From Flavobacterium sandaracinum (GTDB lineage: Bacteria; Bacteroidota; Bacteroidia; Flavobacteriales; Flavobacteriaceae): a stretch of 64,000 nt of DNA. Shown one piece after another: positions 46,581-55,018 of the stretch. The notes beneath the pieces are model-generated. The model saw only the letters and a program-made list of their open reading frames with translations. It was not told the origin of the DNA and did not search any database. The translations under genes were made by a program, and so were the position numbers. The stretch spans positions 35,308 through 99,307 of the forward strand of contig NZ_SMFN01000014.1 of assembly GCF_004349135.1 (NCBI RefSeq). The letters are read 5' to 3'. The number at the start of each line of letters is the position of its first letter. The stretch's first letter is position 1.

Positions 46581-47525
46581 ATGAAAAAAATTCTTTTATC
46601 TGCAGCAGCATTAGTAATGCTTTTCTCTTGTCAAAATGACACTACAGAAACAGCTCCAGAAACCAGTGCTGTAGCAAAACGTGGTTGTGCGTCACAAGAA
46701 GTTCTTGCAGCACAAATGAAAGCAGATCCAACCTTAGCTTTAAGAATGAGCAAAATTGAAGCTTTTACTGAAAAAGCGATGCTATCCGGACGTTTAGTAA
46801 ACGGTAAAATAGAAATTCCAGTTGTAGTAAACGTGTTGTACAGAACAGCAGCCGAAAATATATCTTTAGCTCAAATCCAATCTCAAATTGACGTTTTAAA
46901 CGAAGATTTCAATGCAACAAATTCTGATTTTAGTAGTACTCCAGCTCTATTCTCTGGTGTTGCTGCCAATGTTGGAATTACATTTGTTCTACAAAATGTT
47001 GTAAGAAAAGCAACAAGAACAACTTCATTTTCAACTAATGACGCAATGAAAAGCGCTAACAAAGGAATTGCGCCTACTACACCTAACACAGTATTAAACA
47101 TGTGGTCTTGTAATTTGGGAGGTGGTATTCTTGGTTATGCTCAATTCCCTGGGGGATCATCTGCAACGGATGGAGTTGTAATGGATAATAATGCATTTGG
47201 ACGTACTGGAACAGTTTCAGGAGTTTACAACTTAGGAAGAACTGCTACTCACGAGGTGGGTCACTGGATGAATTTACGTCACATTTGGGGTGATGCAACT
47301 TGTGGAAGTGATCTAGTTTCTGACACTCCTACACACAATACGGCTAACTATGGTGTTCCAGCTTACCCTCACTACAGTACTTGTACAGGTACTCCAGTAG
47401 AGATGACAATGAACTATATGGATTACACAGACGACAGAGGGATGTATATGTTTACTAACGGTCAAAAATCCAGAATGGCAGCCATTTTTGTTTCTGGTGG
47501 AGCAAGAGCAGGTTTCGGAATTTAA
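46581..47525 (+). CDS. M43 (pappalysin-type) zinc metalloprotease lipoprotein, copy 1
   Basis: The 314-aa lipoprotein has the signal MKKILLSAAALVMLFSCQ (Cys17), a short linker and a propeptide-like region (about 30-75). The catalytic domain (about 75-314) contains the HExxHxxxxxH zinc motif as HEVGHWMNLRH and a Met-turn in EMTMNYMDYTDD. It resembles the M43 proteases (pappalysin/ulilysin). No type IX secretion C-terminal domain is visible, so the protein is probably surface-anchored through its lipid. The neighbouring copy at 47822 is very similar throughout. Confidence 0.92.
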   Translation: MKKILLSAAALVMLFSCQNDTTETAPETSAVAKRGCASQEVLAAQMKADPTLALRMSKIEAFTEKAMLSGRLVNGKIEIPVVVNVLYRTAAENISLAQIQSQIDVLNEDFNATNSDFSSTPALFSGVAANVGITFVLQNVVRKATRTTSFSTNDAMKSANKGIAPTTPNTVLNMWSCNLGGGILGYAQFPGGSSATDGVVMDNNAFGRTGTVSGVYNLGRTATHEVGHWMNLRHIWGDATCGSDLVSDTPTHNTANYGVPAYPHYSTCTGTPVEMTMNYMDYTDDRGMYMFTNGQKSRMAAIFVSGGARAGFGI

Positions 47526-47550
47526 TTCAATTCACTTTAATAGTTTAATC

Positions 47551-47583
47551 TCTAGAGGTGGCTAATAGTCACCTCTTTTTATT
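47551..47583 (+). terminator. terminator after the first M43 gene
   Basis: Stem AGAGGTG / CACCTCT (47554-47576), 9-base loop, followed by TTTTTATT. The remaining DNA up to 47775 holds no gene. Confidence 0.75.
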
Positions 47584-47775
47584 CAAAATATACTCCTTTC
47601 TTTTTACCTATTATAAAACATCTTAAGAAGGTGATTTTATAAAAGTAGTCGTTCAGCATGTATTTATTCCTGAGCTACTGTATTTACGATTAGTATCCTA
47701 AAGACACAATTTTAACATATTTTCTCAATCATTTGAAAAAATATTTAAATAATCATTCGAACTAGTTATCATTAA

Positions 47776-47821
47776 ATTGTCAAATAATTAACCAAATCTA
47801 TCTATTTATAACAAATTTATT
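47776..47821 (+). repeat. duplicated leader of the second M43 protease gene
   Basis: Counterpart of 46535-46580, identical at 42 of 46 positions by eye, directly preceding the ATG. Upstream of it the two intergenic regions lose similarity. Confidence 0.7.
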
Positions 47822-48769
47822 ATGAAAAAAATTCTTTTATCTGCTGTAGCATTACTAATGCTTTTTTCTTGTCAAAATGAAAATACAGAAATTACTCCAT
47901 CAGCTGATGCAATTACAAAACGTGGTTGTGCCTCTCAAGAGGTCCTAGCCGCCCAAATGAAAGCAGATCCATCGCTAGCGTTAAGAATGAACGAAATTGA
48001 AGCATTTACTCAAAAATCAATGTTGTCAGGTCGTTTAGTAAACGGAAAAGTTCAAATTCCGGTTGTAGTGAATGTTCTTTATAGAACAACTGCTGAAAAT
48101 ATTTCATTAGCGCAAATTCAATCACAAATTGATGTTTTGAACAGAGATTTTAATGCTACAAATTCTGATTTTAATCAAGTTCCTTCTTTATTTGCAGGTG
48201 TAAAAGCAAATGTAGGAATCTCATTTGTACTAGAAGCTGTTTACAGAAAAGCTACTACCAAAACCTCTTGGGGTACTAACAATGCAATGAAAATTGCTTC
48301 TCAAGGCGGAATTGCTCCAACTACACCAACTACTAGGATGAACCTTTGGTCTTGTACTATTGGTGGTGGAATTTTAGGTTATGCTCAATTTCCTGGTGGA
48401 TCTTCTTCTACGGACGGAGTTGTAATTGATTCTAAGTATTTAGGAACTACTGGTACAGCTACATTTCCTTTCAACTTAGGAAGAACGGGAACTCATGAAG
48501 TAGGACACTGGATGAACTTACGTCATATTTGGGGTGATGCAACTTGTGGTAGTGATTTAGTATCTGATACACCTACTCACAATGCAGCAAATTCTGGAGT
48601 TCCAGCTTATCCAAGTTACAGTACTTGTTCTGGTAATCCAGTTGAAATGACAATGAACTATATGGATTATACTGATGATAGAGGAATGTATATGTTCTCT
48701 AACGGTCAAAAATCAAGAATGGCTGCCGTTTTTGTTTCTGGTGGATCAAGAGCAAGTTTCAGATTGTAG
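47822..48769 (+). CDS. M43 (pappalysin-type) zinc metalloprotease lipoprotein, copy 2
   Basis: The 315-aa paralogue of the preceding protease shares its lipoprotein signal (Cys17), the KRGCASQEVLAAQMKADP segment, the zinc motif HEVGHWMNLRHIWG and the Met-turn EMTMNYMDYTDD. Differences concentrate in the region about 28-34, around 135-160 (AVYRKATTKTSWGTNN) and 205-220 (SKYLGTTGTATFPF), near the catalytic domain surface. This may alter substrate choice. It has its own terminator, so the two genes are separate transcription units. Confidence 0.92.
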   Translation: MKKILLSAVALLMLFSCQNENTEITPSADAITKRGCASQEVLAAQMKADPSLALRMNEIEAFTQKSMLSGRLVNGKVQIPVVVNVLYRTTAENISLAQIQSQIDVLNRDFNATNSDFNQVPSLFAGVKANVGISFVLEAVYRKATTKTSWGTNNAMKIASQGGIAPTTPTTRMNLWSCTIGGGILGYAQFPGGSSSTDGVVIDSKYLGTTGTATFPFNLGRTGTHEVGHWMNLRHIWGDATCGSDLVSDTPTHNAANSGVPAYPSYSTCSGNPVEMTMNYMDYTDDRGMYMFSNGQKSRMAAVFVSGGSRASFRL

Positions 48770-48789
48770 TTTTTTAGTTTTTTAAGAAT

Positions 48790-48824
48790 TCAAAACTCGC
48801 TACTTGTTAGCGAGTTTTTTTTTA
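48790..48824 (+). terminator. terminator after the second M43 gene
   Basis: Stem AAAACTCGCTA / TAGCGAGTTTT (48792-48818) with a 5-base loop and a run of nine T. Confidence 0.9.
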
Positions 48825-48847
48825 TATTTACCAACTAAAAATAAAAA

Positions 48848-49939
48848 ATGATTACATCAAAGACGATTTCCAACGGTATTTTGAGAGCGCTATTGACTTT
48901 AGCTTTCTGCGGTTTAATTTTATTATTTTTTTACCAAATTCAATCAGTCTTAATTTATCTGGTAATATCGTTTATAATGACGTTAATTGGAAATCCAATT
49001 TTAGACTTTTTTAAAAGACGGCTAAAATTCAATCATATCTTTGCTACAATACTAGTTTTATTCATTTTTATATTAATTATCTTTGGGTTTTTAATGATGT
49101 TTGTTCCGCTGGTTTTATCACAAGGACAAAATCTTTCCTTACTAAATACGGTAGAGATTGAAAAAGATATTGTTCAACTAATGGAGCAAATAAGTGTTTT
49201 CCTTGACAGCCATCAAATTGATTCTGCACAACTTTTAAAGGAGGCTAACGTAACCTCAAAAGTTAACTTTAACTTTATCCCTAATTTTTTAAACACGATA
49301 TTAAACACCATTAGTAGCTTGGGCGTAGCTTTAGGATCGATTTTATTTATAACCTTTTTCTTTTTAAAAGACCGGTTGATGTTTATTGTTGGTGCTAAAA
49401 AATTAATTCCAAATAGCCATGAGGATCAGATCTTACATTCTTTAGATAAAATAAACCATTTATTGTCACGCTATTTTATTGGTTTATTGATTCAATTATT
49501 CATCGTATTTATTTTATATATGATTGTATTATTTATTTTTGGAGTACCCAATGCGCTTGTTATTGCATTTCTATGTGCTGTGTTAAACATTATTCCCTAT
49601 ATCGGTCCGTTAATTGCTTCGGTGTTAGCCGCAATTTTAACAATGCTAAGTAATTTGGGCAGTGATTTTCAATCTGAAATTTTACCAACAACAATATACG
49701 TTTTAATCGGTTTTTGGATGGTACAAATAATTGACAATAATTTTTCTCAACCTATCATTTTTTCTAAAAGTGTAAGTTCACACCCCCTAGAAATTTTCCT
49801 AGTAATTCTTATTGCTGGTTTCCTTTTTGGAATTTTAGGAATGGTGGTAGCAGTTCCTCTTTACACAATAATCAAGGTAATTGGCAAAGAATTCTTCCCA
49901 GAAAATAAAATTATCATGTTATTGACTAAAGATATTTAA
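48848..49939 (+). CDS. AI-2E family transporter (PerM-like)
   Basis: The 363-aa protein has about seven to eight membrane segments, arranged as an N-terminal hydrophobic block (15-100), a soluble stretch (about 100-145) and a C-terminal membrane half. It matches the AI-2E/PerM family, including PYIGPLIASVLAAILTML and the end-region GILGMVVAVPLYTIIK. The family name comes from TqsA; most members have other or unknown substrates, some are Na+/H+ antiporters. It is followed by the methyltransferase gene after 2 bp. Confidence 0.88.
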   Translation: MITSKTISNGILRALLTLAFCGLILLFFYQIQSVLIYLVISFIMTLIGNPILDFFKRRLKFNHIFATILVLFIFILIIFGFLMMFVPLVLSQGQNLSLLNTVEIEKDIVQLMEQISVFLDSHQIDSAQLLKEANVTSKVNFNFIPNFLNTILNTISSLGVALGSILFITFFFLKDRLMFIVGAKKLIPNSHEDQILHSLDKINHLLSRYFIGLLIQLFIVFILYMIVLFIFGVPNALVIAFLCAVLNIIPYIGPLIASVLAAILTMLSNLGSDFQSEILPTTIYVLIGFWMVQIIDNNFSQPIIFSKSVSSHPLEIFLVILIAGFLFGILGMVVAVPLYTIIKVIGKEFFPENKIIMLLTKDI

Positions 49940-49941
49940 TT

Positions 49942-51123
49942 GTGGATACATCCTTATTAAATCCAGAAATACAAGCTTTTATAAATGATACTATTGGTGC
50001 AAACATATCAAAATTAGCACTGCAAAAAAATCCATTTCCACAGTCTAATTGGATTGGTGTTTTGAGCCAAATTGAAGCAAAGACAAAAGCAAAAAACAAA
50101 TTACCGACTTGGTTTGCAACCAAAAATATAATTTATCCAAGTAAAATTTCAATCGAACAAACCTCATCTGAAGCAACCGCTTCCTATAAAGCCTCCATTG
50201 TTTCAGGAGAATGTCTAATTGATTTAACTGGAGGTTTTGGAGTAGATGATTATTATTTTGCAAAAAAAATAGAAAAAGTATCCCATTGCGAAATTAATCC
50301 TTTACTATCTGCTATTGTAGGACATAATTTTAAACAATTAAATACTTCTAACATTACTTGCTATTCCGCAGATAGCTTTGATACTTTAACAACTTTACAA
50401 ACAACATGGGATTGGATTTACATTGATCCGTCTAGGAGAAATGATTCAAAAGGAAAAGTATTCATGCTGAAAGATTGTTTGCCAAATATTCCAGAAAATC
50501 TAGCTTTTTATTTTAAAAATTCGAATGCAATTTTAATAAAAACAGCGCCTCTTCTTGATATTTCTGCTGGATTATCTGAATTGCAACATGTAAAAACAAT
50601 TCATATAGTAGCCTTAGAGAATGAAGTAAAAGAATTATTATGGGAATTACACAAAGGATATTCTAAAAATATTAGCATTAAAACCATAAATATTTTAAAG
50701 GGTAAAACAGAGAAATTTGATTTTATTTTGAATGAAGAATCCAAATTCATACACTTTAGTTTGCCTCAAAAGTATCTCTACGAACCCAATAGCGCTATCA
50801 TGAAATCAGGTGGATTTGATGAAGTTAGCTTGTTTTACAACGTAAACAAATTACACAAACATTCGCATTTATATACTTCAAACAACTTAATATCCTTTCC
50901 AGGGCGTGTTTTCGTAATTGAGAAAACATTTCCATACAATAAAATGGAAATGAAAATTCACTTAGAAAACAGTCAAGCGAATATTACAACTCGTAATTTC
51001 CCAGATAGCGTAGAAAATATTCGAAAAAAATGGAAAATCAAAGATGGAGGATTCAACTACTGTTTTTTCACAACTGATTCAAATAACCATAAAATAGTTT
51101 TAATTTGCACCAAAATAACATAA
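49942..51123 (+). CDS. SAM-dependent methyltransferase with THUMP-like C-terminal domain
   Basis: The 393-aa protein starts with GTG at 49942. A Rossmann methyltransferase region contains LIDLTGGFGVDDYYFAKK (motif I, about 92-110) and WIYIDPSRRND (about 155-165). The C-terminal 100 residues resemble the THUMP-like domain of the PG_1098 family. RNA methylation is likely, the target is unknown. It lies in a tight rightward group (2-bp and 1-bp gaps) with the transporter and the following exported protein. Confidence 0.8.
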   Translation: MDTSLLNPEIQAFINDTIGANISKLALQKNPFPQSNWIGVLSQIEAKTKAKNKLPTWFATKNIIYPSKISIEQTSSEATASYKASIVSGECLIDLTGGFGVDDYYFAKKIEKVSHCEINPLLSAIVGHNFKQLNTSNITCYSADSFDTLTTLQTTWDWIYIDPSRRNDSKGKVFMLKDCLPNIPENLAFYFKNSNAILIKTAPLLDISAGLSELQHVKTIHIVALENEVKELLWELHKGYSKNISIKTINILKGKTEKFDFILNEESKFIHFSLPQKYLYEPNSAIMKSGGFDEVSLFYNVNKLHKHSHLYTSNNLISFPGRVFVIEKTFPYNKMEMKIHLENSQANITTRNFPDSVENIRKKWKIKDGGFNYCFFTTDSNNHKIVLICTKIT

Positions 51124-51124
51124 A

Positions 51125-51691
51125 ATGAAACACTTGCTCCTTCTTGCCTTATTTCTTTTCAGCTGCAGTTTATTTGCTCAAAAACCTTGTGAATACAGTT
51201 CAGAAGTAGCTGATTCCTTAGGAACTTATAAATCCACAAAGGAATACATGATTAGCGAAAAAAAATTTGCTGGAAATTCTAGCTATATTTTTTATTCCCT
51301 TGCTTTAACAGACGGTATGCCCACATTGAATATACAACTTATTCAAAAAAGTAAAGATTTTTTAAAAGCGAATTGTTTTGATAAAAATTCTAAATTATTT
51401 TTACAATTAAATAATGGAAAAATAATTACACTGATTCATGTTGACCAAGAAAATTGCGGAACGCTATTGCGGGATGATAAAGGTTTTGACAACAGAGTTA
51501 ATTCTGGAGTTTTCATGTTCATGAAAGGTAGTTTTGAAGAATTAAAAAACGTTCCAGTATCCATGATGCGTATAAAATATTTGACTGATACAGAAGATTA
51601 TATCTTGAAAAAAGAGTTTACATCGGAATTGACAAATGAAGTGTACAATCCGGAGACCTACTTCATTAATTACCTACAATGTATAGAATAA
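51125..51691 (+). CDS. exported protein of unknown function
   Basis: The 188-aa protein has a signal peptide ending near SLFAQK (MKHLLLLALFLFSCSLFAQ). A lipoprotein reading with Cys14 is less convincing. The mature part has four cysteines and mixed alpha/beta character with a segment PVSMMRIKYLTDTEDYILKKEF. I do not recognise the family. It starts 1 bp after the methyltransferase stop codon, so it is probably co-transcribed. Confidence 0.65.
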   Translation: MKHLLLLALFLFSCSLFAQKPCEYSSEVADSLGTYKSTKEYMISEKKFAGNSSYIFYSLALTDGMPTLNIQLIQKSKDFLKANCFDKNSKLFLQLNNGKIITLIHVDQENCGTLLRDDKGFDNRVNSGVFMFMKGSFEELKNVPVSMMRIKYLTDTEDYILKKEFTSELTNEVYNPETYFINYLQCIE

Positions 51692-51695
51692 GGTA

Positions 51696-52355
51696 CTATT
51701 TGCAATCCCATTTAGCATTAGATACTTTATCATTCAAACCTGACTTCAAATTGTAGTGCCACCATTCGGAATCAAAAGAATTGAATCCACTACTAGTCAT
51801 AAGGGTTTTTAATAGTATTCTATTTTGTTTTACTGCTTCTGAAACTTTCGGATAGTTATGACTGGCTTCGATTCCAAAAAAATCGAATGTGGTACCCATA
51901 TCGAGTTCTGTTCCGCTATCATCTACCAAAGTAATATCTACCGCTCCTCCTCTATTATGAATAGAGCCCTTAGCAGGATTTGCTACATATTTAGGATTCG
52001 AAACGATAGTCCACATTTTCTTTTGAATATCCAAAGGCCGGTAACAATCAAAAATTTTGATTTTATATCCTTTTTCTATGAATTTTTTATTGGCTTCAAT
52101 AAGTGCCTTCACCGTTTTTAATCTTAAAAAGCATTCGGCACAATCGTACACTTTTGTCTTTAGAAAATTATCTTCTGTTGCGTACTTCATGTCATAAACA
52201 AAATCACTAGTATACTCTTTCAAATTTACAAATGTGGTATCATTACTTAATGAACTATTTATTTCCAGTTTATCAGACAAAATGGCTTGCGACTTACAAG
52301 AGGCGAAACAAAAGAAAATACAAAAAGGCACGAGAAGTTTGAAGTAGGAAAGCAT
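51696..52355 (-). CDS. D-Ala-D-Ala dipeptidase, VanX family (M15D) lipoprotein
   Basis: The 219-aa protein has a lipoprotein signal (Cys20 in CFASCKSQ) and VanX-type zinc dipeptidase motifs: DCYRPLDIQKKMW, SIHNRGGAVDITLVD (SxHxxGxAxD, zinc His and Asp) and the catalytic EWWHYNL. It should cut D-Ala-D-Ala outside the cytoplasm, in cell-wall turnover or nutrient recycling. No vanHA-like genes are nearby, so vancomycin resistance is not implied. It is convergent with the exported protein, 4 bp away. Confidence 0.9.
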   Translation of the reverse strand: MLSYFKLLVPFCIFFCFASCKSQAILSDKLEINSSLSNDTTFVNLKEYTSDFVYDMKYATEDNFLKTKVYDCAECFLRLKTVKALIEANKKFIEKGYKIKIFDCYRPLDIQKKMWTIVSNPKYVANPAKGSIHNRGGAVDITLVDDSGTELDMGTTFDFFGIEASHNYPKVSEAVKQNRILLKTLMTSSGFNSFDSEWWHYNLKSGLNDKVSNAKWDCK

Positions 52356-52411
52356 ATAATCTATTTTTTATAAAAATACCATAAATAAAGAGATTTCAGG
52401 AATTATTAAAA

Positions 52412-52447
52412 CAAAAAAAACCGATACTAATAAAAGTATCGGTTTTT
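52412..52447 (-). terminator. terminator of the tRNA operon
   Basis: Stem CCGATACT / AGTATCGG (52421-52442) with 6-base loop and a run of A on the left, T-run on the transcribed minus strand. It lies directly after the last tRNA. Confidence 0.85.
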
Positions 52448-52448
52448 G

Positions 52449-52522
<74 letters not shown>

Positions 52523-52542
52523 ATTACTGCTGTAAAAACTAG

Positions 52543-52617
52543 TCGGGGTGGCAGGATTCGAACCTGCGGCCTCCTGCTCCCAAAGCAGGCGCGATAACCG
52601 AGCTACGCTACACCCCG
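52543..52617 (-). tRNA. tRNA-Pro (TGG)
   Basis: 75-nt cloverleaf: acceptor CGGGGTG / CACCCCG with discriminator A, anticodon loop TTTGGGA (anticodon TGG), T-arm GGTTCGAATCC. C1-G72 at the acceptor end is typical of bacterial tRNA-Pro. Confidence 0.95.
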
Positions 52618-52635
52618 TAAACAAAAACTATAAAG

Positions 52636-52719
52636 CGGAGGGACAGGGACTCGAACCCTGGCACCGATTGCTCGATGACAGTTTAGCAAACTGCTCCATT
52701 ACCACTCTGGCACCCCTCC
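52636..52719 (-). tRNA. tRNA-Ser (GCT)
   Basis: 84-nt molecule with acceptor GGAGGGG / TCCCTCC, discriminator G, anticodon loop TTGCTAA (anticodon GCT), a long variable arm and T-arm GGTTCGAGTCC. First gene of the tRNA operon. Confidence 0.95.
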
Positions 52720-52752
52720 AAGCTCAAGGAAACGTGTCCTGTTTTGCGGTTG

Positions 52753-52783
52753 CAAATTTAAGACATCTTTAGACTTCTCACAA
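52753..52783 (-). promoter_or_regulatory. promoter of the tRNA operon
   Basis: The minus strand reads TTG (52783-52781), 20 bp, TAAATTTG (52760-52753), matching the Bacteroidota housekeeping promoter. It lies about 35 bp before tRNA-Ser. Confidence 0.75.
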
Positions 52784-52947
52784 CTATTTGAACCCTTTTT
52801 TTTAAACTTTTTTATCCTTTTTTTAAAAACACTTCACAATCAAACAAATACAATAGAAATAAATATAAAAAAGATAATCTCTTTATCAAAATATGAAATT
52901 GTTTAAAAAAGATTAAATTTGCTTCATAAACCAACATTATGAAAGTC

Positions 52948-54126
52948 ATGAACAAAAGAGTTGTTATCGTTTCTGCCGTTAGGACACCTATCGGAAGTTT
53001 TATGGGGGGATTATCTACAGTCGCTGCTCCTAGATTAGGCGCAATTGCTATTAAAGGCGCTTTGGACAAAATAAAATTAGATCCAAATTTGATTGATGAA
53101 GTATATATGGGCAACGTAGTTCAGGCTGGCGTAGGTCAAGCTCCTGCTCGTCAAGCCGCTATATTTGCAGGTTTACCAAATACTGTAGCCTGTACCACAA
53201 TAAATAAAGTATGTGCTTCTGGAATGAAAGCAGTGATGCTAGGCGCGCAAGCCATTCAATGTGGTGATGCCGAAATTGTAGTAGCAGGTGGAATGGAAAA
53301 CATGAGTTTAATTCCACATTACATGCATTTGAGAAATGGAACAAAATTTGGCACTACAACTATGATTGATGGAATGCAGCGAGACGGATTGTCTGATGCC
53401 TATGACAACAATGCTATGGGCGTCTGTGCTGACTTATGTGCATCGGAATATAATTTTACCCGAGAAGACCAAGACAAGGCCGCAATTCAATCCTACGAGC
53501 GTAGTGCTAAAGCATGGAAAGAGGGAAAATTTGATAATGAAGTTGTTCCCGTTCCTGTTCCTCAAAGAAAAGGAGATCCGATTATCGTTTCTACTGATGA
53601 AGAATTTACAAATGTAAAAATTGACAAAATACCCTCTTTAAATCCAGCATTTACAAAAGAAGGCACGGTGACAGCCGCTAATTCTTCCACAATTAACGAT
53701 GGGGCTGCTGCAGTAATTTTGATGAGCGAGGAAAAAGCACTTGAATTAGGTTTGAAGCCTTTGGCTTATATCAAAGGATATGCAGATGCGGCTCAAGAAC
53801 CAAAATGGTTCACAACAAGTCCTTCAAAAGCAATTCCTAAAGCTTTAGAAAAAGCAGGAATAGCCATTGGCGATGTTGATTATTTCGAATTTAACGAAGC
53901 TTTTGCAGTTGTAGGTTTAGCTAATTCTAAAATTTTAGGCTTAGACAGTAGCAAAGTAAATGTAAATGGAGGTGCTGTATCTTTAGGACATCCACTGGGT
54001 TGTTCTGGAGTGAGAATCATTGTCACATTACTTAACGTTTTAGAACAAAATAATGGAAATATCGGTGCTGCTGCAATTTGCAATGGTGGTGGTGGTGCTT
54101 CAGCAGTTGTTATTGAAAGAATTTAA
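52948..54126 (+). CDS. acetyl-CoA C-acyltransferase (thiolase)
   Basis: The 392-aa enzyme condenses or cleaves acyl-CoA with acetyl-CoA. The N terminus RVVIVSAVRTPIGSF, nucleophilic Cys in KVCASGMKAVMLG (about 88), NEAFA (catalytic His region, about 345), GHPLGCSG and the C-terminal second Cys in CNGGGGASA are as in AtoB-like thiolases. An ATG three codons upstream (52939) is possible; the one used aligns with the family. No other beta-oxidation gene is adjacent. Confidence 0.94.
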   Translation: MNKRVVIVSAVRTPIGSFMGGLSTVAAPRLGAIAIKGALDKIKLDPNLIDEVYMGNVVQAGVGQAPARQAAIFAGLPNTVACTTINKVCASGMKAVMLGAQAIQCGDAEIVVAGGMENMSLIPHYMHLRNGTKFGTTTMIDGMQRDGLSDAYDNNAMGVCADLCASEYNFTREDQDKAAIQSYERSAKAWKEGKFDNEVVPVPVPQRKGDPIIVSTDEEFTNVKIDKIPSLNPAFTKEGTVTAANSSTINDGAAAVILMSEEKALELGLKPLAYIKGYADAAQEPKWFTTSPSKAIPKALEKAGIAIGDVDYFEFNEAFAVVGLANSKILGLDSSKVNVNGGAVSLGHPLGCSGVRIIVTLLNVLEQNNGNIGAAAICNGGGGASAVVIERI

Positions 54127-54128
54127 TT

Positions 54129-54191
54129 AATTATGAGTTATGAGTTATACATTTTGAAACGTATGGCTCATAACTCTTACCTCATAATTCA
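54129..54191. repeat. hairpin-forming intergenic repeat
   Basis: AATTATGAG...GAGTTAT (54129-54147) pairs with ATAACTC...CTCATAATT (54168-54189). The left arm contains the 25-bp segment that recurs at 24484-24508. No T-run follows, so it is probably a dispersed intergenic repeat rather than a terminator. Confidence 0.55.
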
Positions 54192-54197
54192 ACATAC

Positions 54198-54959
54198 ATG
54201 TTTGGAATTTGTAATCTAGCAATGATACCGCTTCGGTTTGAACCAAGTGATAAAAGCGAAATTGTTTCTCAAGTTTTATTTGGAGAACATTTCGAAATTT
54301 TAGAACAACACAAGCAGTGGTCTTTTATCAAAATGCAATATGACGGTTATGAAGGCTGGGTTGATTCTAAACAATTTCAATTAATTTCTGAATCAGGTTT
54401 TAATCAATTATCAATAGAAGCCATCATTCTAAATGCTGATTTAATTGAATATATAACCACGCCATCCAATTTATTGATTCCAATTCCTCTAGGTTCCTCC
54501 GTGTCGTTTATTAATAACAATGAGATCAATACGTCTAATTTTGATTTCGAAGGAACTAAAACAAGCGGAGAGAAGACCAAAGAGAACCTTATTAAATCTG
54601 CTTTTATGTATTTAAACGCTCCTTATCTTTGGGGGGGGAAAAGTCCTTTTGGAATAGATTGTTCAGGATTTACTCAAATGGTGTATAAATTAAATGGGTA
54701 CAAATTACTCCGTGATGCTTCTCAACAATCAACTCAGGGAGAAGCTTTGAGTTTTATTGAAGAAAGTGAGCCTGGAGACTTAGCTTTTTTTGATAACGAG
54801 GAAGGCAAAATTATTCACGTAGGCATCATCATGGACGATAATTACATCATTCATGCTAGCGGTAAAGTTCGCGTGGATCGATTGGATCATTTGGGAATTT
54901 TTAATGCCGAGACAAATAAACACACCCATAAATTACGAGTTATTAAAAAGATTATATAA
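54198..54959 (+). CDS. NlpC/P60 peptidase with SH3 domain
   Basis: The 253-aa protein has an N-terminal bacterial SH3 domain (about 10-60; KSEIVSQVLFGEHFEILEQ, then YEGWVDSKQFQ), a second SH3-like segment (about 70-110) and a C40 catalytic domain (about 125-253). The catalytic Cys is in GIDCSGFTQ, His in IIHVGIIM and the third polar residue in IIHASGKVRVD. It should cleave gamma-D-Glu-diamino-acid bonds of peptidoglycan peptides. No signal peptide is obvious, so it may act on cytoplasmic muropeptides, as YkfC-like enzymes do. A run of eight G lies just before the Cys codon. Confidence 0.9.
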   Translation: MFGICNLAMIPLRFEPSDKSEIVSQVLFGEHFEILEQHKQWSFIKMQYDGYEGWVDSKQFQLISESGFNQLSIEAIILNADLIEYITTPSNLLIPIPLGSSVSFINNNEINTSNFDFEGTKTSGEKTKENLIKSAFMYLNAPYLWGGKSPFGIDCSGFTQMVYKLNGYKLLRDASQQSTQGEALSFIEESEPGDLAFFDNEEGKIIHVGIIMDDNYIIHASGKVRVDRLDHLGIFNAETNKHTHKLRVIKKII

Positions 54960-54996
54960 AAAAACCTATCTAGAATTCTCTAGATAGGTTTTTTAT
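54960..54996. terminator. bidirectional terminator
   Basis: Perfect stem AACCTATCTAGA / TCTAGATAGGTT (54963-54974, 54979-54990) with ATTC loop, A-run before and T-run after. It lies between the convergent NlpC/P60 and TPR genes. Confidence 0.9.
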
Positions 54997-55018
54997 AGTA
55001 TCAATGCGAATTGACTTT

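Noticed and set aside
51696..52355. VanX-like dipeptidase as a vancomycin-resistance gene
   Set aside because: No vanH, vanA-type ligase or vanRS genes are nearby; such dipeptidases are common housekeeping lipoproteins in this phylum.
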